This document shows, in pieces, positions 10,441 to 23,151 of a DNA stretch of 64,000 bases. The notes under the pieces are model-generated. The model had not been told where the DNA came from. It was given only the letters and a program-made list of their open reading frames with translations, and did no database searches. This DNA comes from Hordeum vulgare subsp. vulgare (taxonomy: Eukaryota > Streptophyta > Magnoliopsida > Poales > Poaceae). Both the position numbers and the translations under genes were made by a program. The stretch covers positions 339,000,638 through 339,064,637 of the forward strand of contig NC_058521.1 of NCBI RefSeq assembly GCF_904849725.1, in the 5' to 3' direction. Positions within the stretch are counted from its first letter, which is position 1. Each line of letters starts with the position of its first letter.

Positions 10441-13248
10441 CGGGTCAAGGCCTATCTATAAGAATCCCTATAGGATGGGATCCGAGGAACTGGCAGAATT
10501 GAAGAAGCGGTTGGATGAGCAACTCAGGAAGGGATTAATCTGTTCAAGTGCATCACCTTGGGGATCACCTGTTTTGTTTGTGTCCAAGAAGGATGGGACT
10601 ATCACGCTCTGCCTCGATTACCGTTCCCTCAATGAAGTCACGATAAAGAACAAGTATCCACTCCCCAAGACTGAAGACCTATTCGACCAGTTAAATGGTG
10701 CCAAGGTTCTCCAAGATAGATGTCAGGTCTAGGTATTACCAACTGAAGATTCGGCCCGAGGACATACCTAAGACGACATTCGTGACCAGGTACGGTTTGT
10801 ACAAGTGCACGGTCATGTCGTTTGGGTTTACGAATGCCCCAACATACTTCATGTACCTCATGAACAAAGTCTCCATGGAATACCTTGATAAGTTTGTTGT
10901 CGTCTTCATCGATGACATATTAATCTTCTCCAGATCCGAAAAAGAACATGAGCAACACTTGAGGCTGGTGTTGTAAAAACTTCAAGAGCACCAACTTTAT
11001 GCCAAGTTTAGCAAATGTGAATTCTGGCTGCACGAAGTTGGATTCTTGGGTCATACCATGACGACAGATGGATTGGCAGTCAATCCCACCAGCATTACTA
11101 TGGTAACCAACTGGGAGTCGACAATCGACGTCAAGGAAGTTAGAAGCTTCCTCGGACTCGCGAGATACTACCGCAAGTTTGTGGAAGGGTTCTCCTGCAT
11201 CGCCTGACTAATGACTCAACTCTTGAAGAAGGGCAAAAAGTTTGAATGGACGCCGGAGTGCGAAGAAAGCTTCCAGGAGCTGAAGAAGAGAATGTCCACC
11301 GCCCCGGTACTAGCGAGTCCAGATATCAACAAGGAGTTTGTGATATACTTTAATGCCTTAAGAATCGGGCTCGGTGGCGTCGTGATGCAAGACGACAGGG
11401 TCGTGGCTTATATGTCACGGCAACTGAACCCGCATGAAGAGAACTACACCGCTCATGATCTCGAGTTGGCACCTGTAGTGCACGCCTTCAAGACATGGCG
11501 ACATTACCTTCCGGGGAAGAGATGTGAAATATACACCGACCACAAGAGTCTGAAGTATATATTTACCCAAAGGGAGTGGAATATGGGGCAGCGAAGATGG
11601 TTAGAACTGATCAAGGACTACGACCTCAGCATTCAATACCACCACGGTAAGGCCAACGTGGTGGCCGATGCCTTGAGCCAGAAGGCTTGCACCTTGAATG
11701 CCATGATCAAGGAAAGGATACCCACCCTGTATGAAGAGTTGGAGAGCTTCGGGTTAGAGCTGGTTGAACCAGGATTCATGGCTAACCTCGAAGTCAAACC
11801 CACTCTCGCTAATGATATTAAAGAGGCCCAAAAGGGACACGAGAGCATTGAAGGCATCAAAAAGAAGATCAAGGAAGGCAAGGCTCGAGGATTCTCAATG
11901 GATGAGCAAGGAGTTGTGTTGTTTGGGAAACGTTTATGCGTACCCAACAAGGCTGAACTCAAGGATTTTATCTTCCAAGAGGTCCACAACACACCCTACT
12001 CAATCCACCCTAGTGGAACAAAGATGTATCAAGACCTCAGAGAAATATTCTGGTGGCACGACATGAAGCGGGCAATAGCCTCCTATGTCGCCAAGTGTGA
12101 TGTATGCCAGTGGGTCAAGACTGAGTACCAGCGACCTACTGGGCTGCTACAACCTCTCCAAATGCCCGAATGGGAGTGGCATAAAGTCGGTATGGACTTC
12201 GTCACTGGTCTACCCACATCGAGCAAAGGCCACGACTCCATACGGGTCATTGTCAATCACTTGACCAAAGTCTGACACTTCATTCCTGTCAGCACCACTT
12301 ATGGAGGCAACAAGCTGGCCAGTCTCTACATTGAGTGTATTGTGAGCCTCCATGGGATTCCCAAGGAAAATGTGTCCGACCGAGGCACGCAATTCACCTC
12401 AAGATTCTGGAAAATTTCCAAGAAGCTCTGCGAACCAAGCTCTCCTTCAGCAATGCCTTCCACCTGCAGTGGGCGGACAGACGGAGCGAGTGAATCAGAT
12501 ACTTGAGGATATGCTCCGTACTTGTGTCTTGGCACATGGGACCAAATGGGAAGACTGTCTACCATGCACTGAGTTCTCTTACAACAACAATTATCAGTCC
12601 AGTCTCCAAATGGCCCCATTTGAAGTGTTATACGGACATAAGTGCCGCACTCCGCTCAACTGGTCCGAAACTGGTGAAGGATTGATTTTCGGGCCAGACG
12701 TTCTCCATGAAGATGAAGCCAAGGTGCAACTTGTTAGGGAGAACCTAAAGGCTGCCAAGTCGTAGCAAAAGAGCTATGCGGATTCCCACCGCAGAGAAGT
12801 GGAGTTCAATCCCAGAGACTAGGTGTACCTCCGTGTCACACCTCTCAAGGGGACTAAGCATTTTCACGTCAAGGGGAAACTTGCTCCAAGGTTTATTGGA
12901 CCTTTTAAGATCACGACAAGGAGTGGAGAAGTTGTTTACCAGTTGGAGCTACCTCCGGAAATTTCGGGTGTGCACAACGTCTTCCATGTGTCACAACTTC
13001 GGAAGTGCCTTCAACCGCCAAACCGTCCATATCTTTATAAGGACATCGACCATCAAGCCATTGACCTTCAACCAGACCTCACTTATCGTGAGAGACCGAT
13101 CCGCATCCTGGACGAAGCCGAGCGTTGTACCCGAAGCCGCACCATAAAGTACTTCAAGGTTCAGTGGAGCAACCACACGGAAGCAGAAGCAACATGGGAG
13201 CGTGAAGACTATCTCCGATCCGAATTTTCATACCTTTTTAGCACCTAG
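10441..13248 (+). pseudogene. Chromovirus pol: reverse transcriptase, RNase H, integrase, chromodomain (decayed)
   Basis: Reverse transcriptase begins in mid-domain ([20 protein letters not shown]), shifts frame near 10700, and keeps the catalytic segment FIDDILIFS (about 10905-10931). RNase H follows ([15 protein letters not shown], then YTDHKSLKY near 11535). Integrase has the zinc-binding H/H/C/C region near 11980-12115, GMDFVTGLP, and SDRGTQFTS near 12378. The chromodomain is at about 13085-13230 (IKYFKVQWSNHTEAEATWE). In-frame stops occur near 10974, 11206 and 12274, and more shifts lie between 12400 and 12800. Chromodomains steer integration toward particular chromatin. Domain identities are clear; the gene cannot be translated whole. 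Confidence 0.85.
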
Positions 13249-13277
13249 CTTAGGAATCTCGGGGATAAGATTCTTGT

Positions 13278-13287
13278 AAGGGGGATA
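13278..13287 (+). other. Polypurine tract of the chromovirus
   Basis: AAGGGGGATA lies 30 bases past the pol stop and just before the 3' LTR, the expected place for the plus-strand primer. Confidence 0.65.
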
Positions 13288-14294
13288 GGTCTATCACACC
13301 TTGTCTTCACTTTGTCTCAATTGTAGTCTTTTCAAATATGGAGTTTATTAAAACTTTTTAAGCAAATGCTATGAGTGCCATGATTTTCATTAATTGCATG
13401 TATGCTTGAGTGTATGGATCTCAAAATAATTTTTATAGCATAATATTTCCGTAAAAATCCATTTCTCATTTTTGTTAATTCAAAACCTTGTTTTGGAGTC
13501 CCTGATTTCAACGGGGTGCCTTCACATAAAGATTGTATTATGATTTTAGCACTATTATAACTTTCCAAAATCATAAAATAATTATTTTATAAAATACTTT
13601 TCAATTTATTTGCATGTCCTTTCGTGAGGCCAGAAATGATATTTGTGGGTGGAAAATTATGTTTCTACCTTAGAAAAATATAAGAAATTTTTGAGATACT
13701 CAGAGGACATATATTTTCCATACATAGGATTTTCAACCCCTATTTATGTTCAAAATATTTCAGCAAACCTTTGAAAATCTGTTTTGTCTGTTTTGGCTTT
13801 TTGAAATATTTCCAAAGGAAATATTCTCAATAAATTCCCAAAAAATTCTAGCATGGTACCCAAGCTATATTTGGTGAGCATACCAAGTTTCACCTCATTC
13901 CAAGGTGGTTTGGTTCAACAAATAATCCTAAAACCCTTCCTGTCCAGAATCAAGTTGAAGCAACTGTGCCTAGCAAAGTTTGTCCAAATGGCCTAAAACT
14001 TTGGAGGAGTGCTCAATACCCCAAAGGAGGAGACCATGTCAAGAATTGGATTTGTCGGGATTAATTTGCTCACATTCTCTATTAATAAGGCAAAACTGTC
14101 CATTTGGGGGTGTTTTCAAGTTTACATTGTCAAACTTGTCCAATGGAGCTCAAATTTGGTAGAGCATCCTATTGAGTCTCTGGAGTCTCAAACCACGTCC
14201 GCAAAACTGTGGTTTCGGCCCCGAGCTCTCTCTCCCTCTCCTACAGCCGTGGTGAGACCACCGGCGCTCCCCCGCTCGGTGCACCGCTGCTGGC

Positions 14295-14304
14295 CTATAA
14301 ATAG
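14295..14304 (+). promoter_or_regulatory. TATA box in the chromovirus 3' LTR
   Basis: CTATAAATAG, with the same flanking inverted repeat as at 8911-8920. Presence in both LTRs supports it as the element's own promoter. Confidence 0.6.
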
Positions 14305-14547
14305 GCCCTCCCCTTCACTCCAGAACCTCACCCTCTCCTCCAGACTCTCAATCGATCCCCTAACCACTCCACTTAAGCAAGGAGAGCCCTGGTGCTCGAG
14401 CTCCCCCGAGGCGTCACCGCCTCGTAGCTCAGTCAATCTCGGGCTACAGGCCAGCTCTCGCGCTCCTCTCACCTCCTCCATGACCATAGTGAGCTCGGGA
14501 AACTTCTCCGCCTCTTCCCCAAGCTTTTCCCTGCCTGTAGCACCAAC

Positions 14548-16271
14548 TGTTGGAAATATTCCCTTGAGGCAATGATAAAATAGTTATTATTATATTTCCA
14601 GTTTCAAGATAATCGTTTATTATCCATGCTACAATTGTATTGAATGAAAACATAAATGCATGTGTGGATACATAGATAAAACAATGTCCCTAGTAAGCCT
14701 CTAGTTGGCTAGAAAGTTGATCAAGGATGGTTAAGGTTTTTTGACCAAACTATAAACATAGCATGTGATCGTGTCATTCTGTTGCTATTGTTTTCTGCGT
14801 GTCAAGTATTCATTTCTGTGACCATGAGATCATGTAACTCACTGACACCGGAGGAATACCTTGTGTGTATCAAACGTCGCAACGTTACTGGGTGACTATA
14901 AAGGTGTTCTACAGGTATCTCTGAAGGTGTCCATTGAGTTAGCATGGATCCATACTGGGATTTGTCACTCCGTGTGACGGAGAGGTATCTTGGGGCCCAC
15001 TCAGTAATACAACATCACATATAAGCCTTGCAAGCAATGTGACTAAAGTGTTAGTCACGGGATCTTGTATTACGGAATGAGTAAAGGGACTTGCCGGTGA
15101 CGAGATTGAAATAGGTATAGGGATACCGACGATCAACTCTCGGGCAAGTAACATACCGAAGGACAAAGGGAATGGTATACAGGATTATATGAATCCTTGG
15201 CACAGAGATTCAACTAATAAGATGTTCGTAGAATATGTAGGATCCAATATGGAAATCTAGGCCGCGCTGTTGGATATTGACCGTCGAGTGTCTCGGGTCA
15301 TGTCTGCATAGTTCTCGAACCCGCGGGGTCTGCACACTTAAGGTTCAGTGACGTTTCGGTATAGTTGAGTTATAGGTGTTGGTGACCGAAGATTTGTTCG
15401 GAGTCCTAGATGAGATCACGGACGTCATGAGGGTTTCCGGAATGGTCCGGAAATGAAGATTGATATATAGGATTGTTTCATTTGGCCTCCGGAAAGATTT
15501 CGAGCATTACCAGCATTGTACCGGGAGTGACGAATGGGTTCCGGGTTTTTACTAGGAGGGGGCCACCCTCCCGGGAGAGAACCTAGTACCCCATGGGTGG
15601 CGCACCAGCCGTTGGTGGTCTGGTGAGGCCAGCCCAAGTGGACTATTTTGGCTAAGGGAAAAAATCATGGAGAAAAAAAGGGAGGTGGGAAGGAAGGAAG
15701 GGACTAATACTTCCCCAAACCGAATTGGAGTTGGAGTCCCTCCTCTCCCACTTCGGTCGACTCCCTAGGGGCTCCCTTGAGCCCCAAGGCTAGCCCCTCC
15801 CCTCCTCCTATATATACTAGAGGTTTTAGGGTTTTTGAGACACAACTTTGCCACATGCAACCCTAAACCTCTACTTCGTAGTTCTTCCTCTAGATAGGTT
15901 TTCTACGGAGCTCGGGCGGAGCCCTACAGGAATAGATCATCACCATTACCGGCGTGCCGTCACGCTGCCGGAGAACTCATCTACTTTCCCGTCTCTCTTG
16001 CTGGATCAAGAAGGCGGAGATTGTCATCGAGTTGTACGTGTGCTGAACGCGGAGGTGCCTTACGTTCGGTGCAAGATCGGGACGGATCTTGGGATGATGG
16101 TGATTTGAATCACGAAGATGTTCCACTACATCAACCACGTTACTTAACGCTTCCCGCTTAGCGATCTACAAGGGTATGTGGATCCTATCTCCCTCTTGTA
16201 GATGAACATCACCATGATAGGTCTTCATGTGCGTAGGAAAATTTTTGTTTCGCATGTAACGTTCCCCAACA
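14548..16271 (+). mobile_element. BARE/Angela-like solo LTR nested in the chromovirus 3' LTR
   Basis: Starts TGTTGGAAATATTCC and ends GTTCCCCAACA, the termini of the BARE-1/WIS/Angela copia lineage, about 1.72 kb with no internal region. Removing it joins TAGCACC to CATCTCC exactly as in the uninterrupted 5' LTR (9155-9170). The flanks CCAAC (14543-14547) and CCCAT (16272-16276) look like a decayed 5-bp target duplication. A solo LTR results from recombination between the two LTRs of a full element. Its 3' half resembles the minus-strand LTR at 49532-51318 more than the LTRs at 34998 or 51416. Confidence 0.85.
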
Positions 16272-18553
16272 CCCATCTCCACCGCCACCCGAAACATCTC
16301 CGCCGCGGCCACATCTTCACCGATGACTCTGGTCCTCCCTGTCGGACCTTCGACCCCCACCAGGTAGGCAGTGATGACACGGTGCCATTTCTGCATTCGC
16401 CTGGCCACGAGGGCGTCGGAGCCGCCGCCGGCGTGCCTCCCCTCCCTTCTGTCCATAGGAGGAAGACAACCCCGACAGGCAGAACCCACCTGTCAGCGGC
16501 CTGTGTCAACCACTCTCTCCCCTCTCTACCGCTGACCACACGGGCATGCGCGTCTGGTTTAAACCTGACGACACGCGTGCGCTTGGGCTGGCAGGTTGGC
16601 CAGTTGGGCCGGCCCGACTGCTGGCCGAGTCAGGCCAGGGGCTGAGCCCTTTTCTTTGTTATTTAAACTTAGTTTTTAAATAATTTCTATAGGATTAAAT
16701 ATTTAGTTAATTTCAAATCTTTACCACCATAATTCTTCTAAAAATGTGTATAATTTATTAGTGTTGTTGTGCAATTTTTTGCAAATAGTTTTATGCACAC
16801 CTTTAATTAAATACCTAGTTTGAGTATGTTTAGCTTCTCTTAAATAGACTTTAAAATATATTTTTACTTCAAAAATAGGAACAAACATTTTTAAAACTAA
16901 AGATAGGATTTCCAAGAATAGGTTAACATTTTGAAAATGAGTTTGTCCTCTGTTTTTGATTGTGCTTCTTCTTATTATTACAACAATAGATCATGTGTTT
17001 GACAAAGGACTTGGGCCCGAAGACCCCAATGACCCCGGATGCCTAGCTGATCAAGGCAAGCAGCCCTTTGACCATGTGTGAGAAAATGTTTTATGCATGA
17101 CATGCGGATTATTTTATTCCGATGCATATAGTCAAGATTAATTGGTACACCCAAACATGGTGTTACCGATGGCTCCTCCGGAGCACTAGCATTGAGCATG
17201 ACCTTACCATCTATGAGGGTCACGCTCACAAATATTGACAAGGAGATAGTAGTGCTACGCATAGGATGAGCATATGCATGGTGATGGTAACAGAGAGGTG
17301 ATATCAAAGCTTTTACAAAAACCCCGTCGGGTGCCACTAATGTCCGAGGGTGATGGTGTTCAGCTGGATGACCACTTGAGGAAGAAGTGGTGTACCGGAA
17401 AGGTTTTGTGTGAGCGGTATCGGAAATGGGAGTAGATTTATGATGTGTCAACTGTCCCAACCTTACATGTGCGACCACGATACCCTTTGTTGATTACTTT
17501 GGTCGGTGCTAGCAAAGAGCCAGCATTACTAGTGGCGGGAGTGACGTGATCACTCTCGTGACGGGGTCATACCAGGTAGGTCGACTATGCCGTTTTTACG
17601 TGTTCCGGGCACACCGTTGGTCCCTGCATGGATGATACGGTCCAAAGTTGGTGCTCGTAAGATGTACATCATGTGGGTTGGGTACCAATCGAGTGGACTT
17701 TTTGTCTAGTGTCGCCAGGGGAAAGGCAATGATCGGGTACTTACCTCGGGTATGTTATATACCGCGAGTCTTGGATGACACGGAAGTTTCCCGGATCTCG
17801 TGGGTACAACGTACAACCTCTCAGAGTGTAAAACTATTTGAATAGCCATGTGCACGGTCAAGGAGAGCTGGGTAATCCTGCTTAAACTACGTCCAGTCAT
17901 TTCCGCAGAAACCAAGTGTGTGTGTGTGTGGTTGAAGAAAATTGATATTGTCAAGTTCGGTGACTTGGCATATAGGGTGAACCTGAGGTGTTCAGCCCTC
18001 AGCAGATATGTTGATATCTGTAAACTGTTCTTATGATTACCATCTAGCTTATGATGCTTATCCATGCAAGTAATAGACCATGCTTATTCTTAAGTAAAAC
18101 TTGCTTTCCGCAAAGGCTGCATATTATTTATTATTGTGCCAACTTCATTATCCATATCATGGGTTGTTTATGAGTACATTCAAAGTACTCATTAGATTGC
18201 CACTGGTTATTTTATTGACCAGACATGGAGGAACCGGAGTATGGAGAAGAATTCGTCGTCAGAGATGGACAGGCGAACTAGGACGCTTCCCAGTCAGAAT
18301 GTTTGTTGGTTAAGGCTGATGGCATGGGTTCCCGTTTACTACCAGGTATTCTGCAGTAGTTGTGATGGTGTGATTGGCCTTCTAGGCCCTATCTATGTAA
18401 GACTTGACCTTGACGGTCCTTTATTGTATTAGACAATAAATTCGGATGTAAGACTCTTGCTATTCAGTACATGTGTGTTCAGTGAGCATTTCTCTGTGAG
18501 ATCATTGTACACATGCATTCGGCAATCTTGACGCGTAAGTCGGGATCCCCACA

Positions 18554-19112
18554 ATGGACCCATAGCTGTGTTGTGAACTACTCACACATCATCGTGAGGG
18601 CATGAAGGTTGATGAAGAGGCCCTCCGTGATCGACCCCCCTCCTATAGGGTGCCGGAACGGAGCTCCAAATGGCCTCTCGTCGGTACAGAGACTTGCGGC
18701 AGTGTAAAAAGTGTTTCAGGACTCCCTCTGGTGTTTTAGGGTAGTTGAGAATTTATAAGCCAAAGAATAGAGCGGGAGGGCCACGAGGGAGGCACAAGCC
18801 TTCAGCCCCCCCAGCCCAGGCCGCACCTTGTTGGCTTTTGGGCCCCTTGTGAGGCCTCCAACCTTGTTTCGATGCTCGTTAGTCTTCTTTTCGTGCAGAA
18901 AAAATCACCAAAAAGTTTTAGTGCAATTGGACTTCGTTTGCTATGGAAAAGTGAAAAACATGCAAAAACATCAACTGCTAGTGGGCACTGGGTCAACGAG
19001 TTAGTGCTCAAAAATAATATAAAATGGTAAATAAATACCTCACAGGAATTCTAGAATGATAATATATTAGCATGAAACAATAAAAAATTATAGATATGTT
19101 AGATCCGTGTCA
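18554..19112 (-). repeat. Partial gypsy LTR, minus strand
   Basis: On the minus strand it starts with a decayed TGATACG-type tip (TGACACGGATCTAACATATC) at 19112, continues with AT-rich then GC-rich LTR-like DNA, and is cut at 18553 by the chromovirus. It abuts the pol reading frame on its right in mid-gene, so it looks like the start of another same-class insertion. Family resemblance is from memory and moderate. Confidence 0.55.
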
Positions 19113-22100
19113 CCCATTTACCACTCTTAGATTTTTCCCTTCAAATTTATTGATCTTTATAGCTCCAAAGCGATAGACCTCCTCGACAACATATGGGCCT
19201 TCCCATTTGGTGAGGAGTTTACCTGCAAAGAATCTAAAACGAGAATTGTGCAAAAGCGCTAGATCTCCTACATTGAATTCTCTTATCATGCCATCTTTTA
19301 ACTTTTCATTAAATAACTTGTCATTTTCGTAGGCTCGTGTCCTCCATTCATTTGTGAGCTAATATCAAATAACCTCTTTTCATCGGCAAGTTTAAAATCA
19401 TAGTTAAGTTCTTTAATTGCCAAATAAGCTTTATGTTCTAACTCAAGAGGTAAATGACAAGTTTTTCCATAAACCATTTTATAGGGATACATCCCCATGG
19501 GATATTTATAAATAGTTCTATAAGCCCATAAAGCATCATCAACTTTCTTAGACCAATTCTTTCTAGACGTGTTGACAGTCTTTTGCAATGTTAGTTTTAT
19601 TTCTCGGTTTCTCAATTCAACTTGGCCACTAGACTAACGATGATAAGGTAATGTAATTATATGTTTAACATCATATTTAGCTAGGAGTTTACGGAAAGCA
19701 CCATGAATAAATTGTGAACCACCATGAGTCATTAAATATCTAGGGACTCCAAATCTCAGGAAAATGATTTCTTTAAGCATTTTAATAGAGGTGTTATGAT
19801 CAGCACTACTAGTTGGAATATCTTCTACCCACTTAGTAAAGTAATCAATAGCAACTAAAATATGAGTGTACCCATTAGAGGAAGGAAAATGTCCCATAAA
19901 ATCAAAGCCCCAGACATCAAATGGTTCAACATCAAGTGAATAATTTATAGGCATTTCCTGACATTTACCACTGTTACCAACTTTTGACATTCATCACATG
20001 AAAGGACATATTTACGAGCATCTTTAAAGAGAGTAGGCCAATAGAAACCTGATTGGTATACCTTATTTGCAGTCCTGACACCAGTATGGTGTCTTACGTA
20101 GTTCTCAGAATGACACTTCCTTAGGATTTTTTATTTTTCATGCTCAGGTATACAACATCTAATAACACCATCTACTCCTTTATAAAGATGTGGGTCATCC
20201 CAAAAGTGATGTCGTAAATCAAAGAATATTTTTTTCCTTTTGTTGATAGGTGAATCTAGGTGGAATATATTTAGCAACAATGTAATTAGCATAATCCGCA
20301 TACCAATGAGTACTACATGAAGTATTTTTAATAGCAAGTTTCTCATTTGGAAAATTATCATCTGTAGGCAATGGGTTATCAAGAACATTTTCCATCCTAG
20401 ACAAGTTATCTGTTATAGGGTTTTCAACTCTGTTACTATCAACGATATGCAAGTCAAATTCGTGGAGTAATAGCACCCATCTGGTAAGTCTAGGTTTAGC
20501 ATATTTCTTTTCCATAAGGTATTTAATAGCAGCATGATCAGTGTGAATTGTTACTTTAGAATCAACAATGTAAGGTCTAAACTTATCACATGCAAACACA
20601 ACTGCTAAAAAATATTTTTCAGTAGTAGCATAATTTCTATGAGCAGTATGTCGGGTCTTACTAGCATAATGAATAACATTCAATTTGTTGTCTACTCTTT
20701 GCCCAAGAGTAGCACCAACACCATAATTACTGGCATCACACATAATTTCAAACGGTAAGTTCCAATTAGGTGGTAGAATAATAGGTGCAAAAATTAAGGC
20801 TTTCTTCAGTATTTCAAAGGCTTCTACACAATCATCATTGAAAACAAAAGGGGCATCATTTTGAAGAAGATTAGTTAACGGGCTATAAATGTTTGAGAAA
20901 TCTTTAATGAAACACCTATGGAAACCAGCATGACCGAGGAAACTTATTATACCTTTGATATCTTTTGGGCATGTCATTTTCTCTATTGCATCAACTTTAG
21001 CCTTATCCACCTCAATACCTAGTTTGGTAATTTTATACCCAAGCACTATACCTTCATTCACCATAAAGTGTCACTTCTCCCAATTCAAGACAAGATTAGT
21101 TTCTTCACATCTCTGCAAAACTCAATCAAGGTTGCTCAAGCAATCATCAAAAGAAGTCCCGTAAACGGAAAAATCATCCATGCAAACCTCAAGAATATTT
21201 TTACAAAAGTGAGAGAATATAGTGGTCATACATCTTTGAAAGGTAGCACGTGCATTACATAGATCAAAAGGCATATGCCTATAAGAATAAGTTCCAAAAG
21301 GGCAAGTAAAGGTAGTTTTCTCTTGGTTCTCTTTTGACACAGGTATTTGAGAAAATCCAGAATATCCATCAAGAAAGCATAAGTGTGTGTGCTTAGATAA
21401 TCTTTCTAACATTTGATCAATAAAAGGCAAGGGTTAATGATCTTTTCTAGTAGCTTTATTCAATTTCCTGAAATCAACTATCATCCTATAACCAGTTACT
21501 ATCCTCTGTGGAATAAGTTCATTTTTATCATTAGGAACCACAGTTATACCACCTTCCTTAGCAACACAATGAACATGACTTACCCATCTACTATCAGCAA
21601 TAGGAAAAATTATACATGCCTCCAGAAGTTTTAGTATTTCAGTTCTTACCACCTATTTCATCTTAGTATTGATACGGTGTTGATGATTAATGACTAGTTT
21701 AGCATCTGGTTCCGTATTAATCTTGTGATGGGAGAGAGTGGGGCTTATGCCCTTAAGATCATTAAGAGTATAAACAATGGCCACCTAGTGCTTCCTTGAA
21801 GTTTTGAGTAATCTTTCATCATGCTCTGAAAGGTTAGCACTGTTAATAATATGATATATTTTCTTTTCATCAGGATAAGCATATTTTAAAGTATTAGGTA
21901 ATGTCTTAAACTCAAACACGAGATCTCCCTTGGGTGGAGGAGGATCCCCTAAAATATCAACTCGTAGGTTGTGCTTAAGGATAGGTTATTGATCAAAGAA
22001 TATCTTATTTGATCCATTCCTTTTATACAAATGCATATCATTCTCATGGTTTAGCAAATGTTTTTTCTAGTGGATCGGTAGGAGGTACATCAGTCGAAGC

Positions 22101-22547
22101 AAGACCAATTGTTTCATCCTTATTAGGCAATTCTTTTTCATGTGGTAGTTTACTAAACTTGGAGAAATTAAACTCATGAGACATATCACCAAATATCAGT
22201 TTGACCTTCTGAGTAGCACACAATTAATTTCAGCATTAACAATATTCAAGAAAGGTCTACCAAATATGATGGGACAAATGTTATCTTGTTCTGAACCAAG
22301 TACTAGGAAATAAGTCGGGTACTTGACTTTTCCACACAAGAGTTCAACATCTCTAACAATGCCAAGTGGTGAAATAGTATCATGGTTTGCAAGTTTAATA
22401 GTGACACGAGTGTCTTCAATCTCAGAGTGTCCTATATCATACATAATTTCTTGATATAATGTAAAAGGTATAACACTAACACTAGCACCAATATCACACA
22501 TGACATGATAGCTATCCAATTTTAACTGAGATGACACGCATGCCTAC
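19113..22547 (-). pseudogene. Athila-like gypsy pol: protease, reverse transcriptase, RNase H, integrase (decayed)
   Basis: Minus strand. Protease at 22537-22196 has the active-site segment CDIGASVSVIPF and the conserved GRPFLN. Reverse transcriptase lies at 21652-21122, with YRMIVDFRKLNKATRKDH and the catalytic-loop equivalent MDDFSVYG. The RT connection and RNase H are at 21064-20219 (FEIMCDASNYGVGATLGQ, IHTDHAAIKYL). Integrase core is at 19990-19634 (FDFMGHFPSSNGYTHILVAI) and its C-terminus at 19615-19113. The second integrase catalytic Asp appears replaced (THGGSQF where SDGG is usual). A stop (near 19634) separates the core from the segment with the catalytic Glu, and frames break at least five times. 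The gene is cut at both ends by LTRs (19112, 22548). Confidence 0.85.
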
Positions 22548-23118
22548 TGATACGTCTCCAACGTATCAATAATTTATGAAGTATTCATGACATGTTTGCC
22601 TATGTTTACAATCATTTTATATGGTTTTGATGCACTTTATAGGGTTTATTTAGAACTAACCCGTACTAACGTTGTTTTTAGCAGAATTACCACGGTGTTG
22701 TTTTTGTGCACAAAATTAAAGTTCTCGGAATCACCCAAAACTACTTTATATTTTTTTCTGGAGGAAATAAGCAATAATGTAGCGAAGAACCACCAAAGGG
22801 AAGCTACCTGTGGGCCACAATACAATAGGGTGCCCCCTAGGTCGTGCTATGATGGCTTGTGAGGCTCGAGTGGCTCTGTTTGGTGTGATTCCAACGCTGA
22901 AAAATTCTATATACACCAGAAACCCGAGAAATAAAAAGAGAACTTCCGCTCTGCCATCGCAACTCTCTATATCAATGAAAAATCCATCTGGAGCCTTTCG
23001 AGTACCCTGCCACACAGGGGAAATCATCTCCGGTGGCCATCTTCATCATCTCGGTGGCGGCCATGACGAGGAGGGAGTAGTTCACCCTCGAAGGTGAGGG
23101 TATGTACCAGTAGCTATT

Positions 23119-23151
<33 letters not shown>

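Larger units (their letters stand above)
8839..18553 (+). mobile_element. Tekay-type chromovirus (Ty3/gypsy), internally deleted
   Basis: Truncated 5' LTR 8839-10440, pol 10441-13248, polypurine tract 13278-13287, 3' LTR about 13290-18553 carrying a nested solo LTR. The 5' LTR lacks both its left part and its last kilobase. The primer-binding site, gag, protease and first part of reverse transcriptase are absent because LTR sequence runs straight into reverse transcriptase at about 10440. A chromodomain at the end of integrase places it among chromoviruses; long LTRs and the pol wording fit Tekay. Dead copy. Confidence 0.8.
13290..18553 (+). repeat. 3' LTR of the chromovirus, split by a nested solo LTR
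   Basis: Begins near 13290 after the polypurine tract (the usual TG start looks mutated) and ends CCCCACA at 18553. Without the nested solo LTR it is about 3.5 kb. It contains the promoter region (14211-14542), an AT-rich tract (16650-16960) and a right-hand kilobase (17522-18553) that is missing from the 5' LTR. The edges are by eye; the left edge is less certain. Confidence 0.7.
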
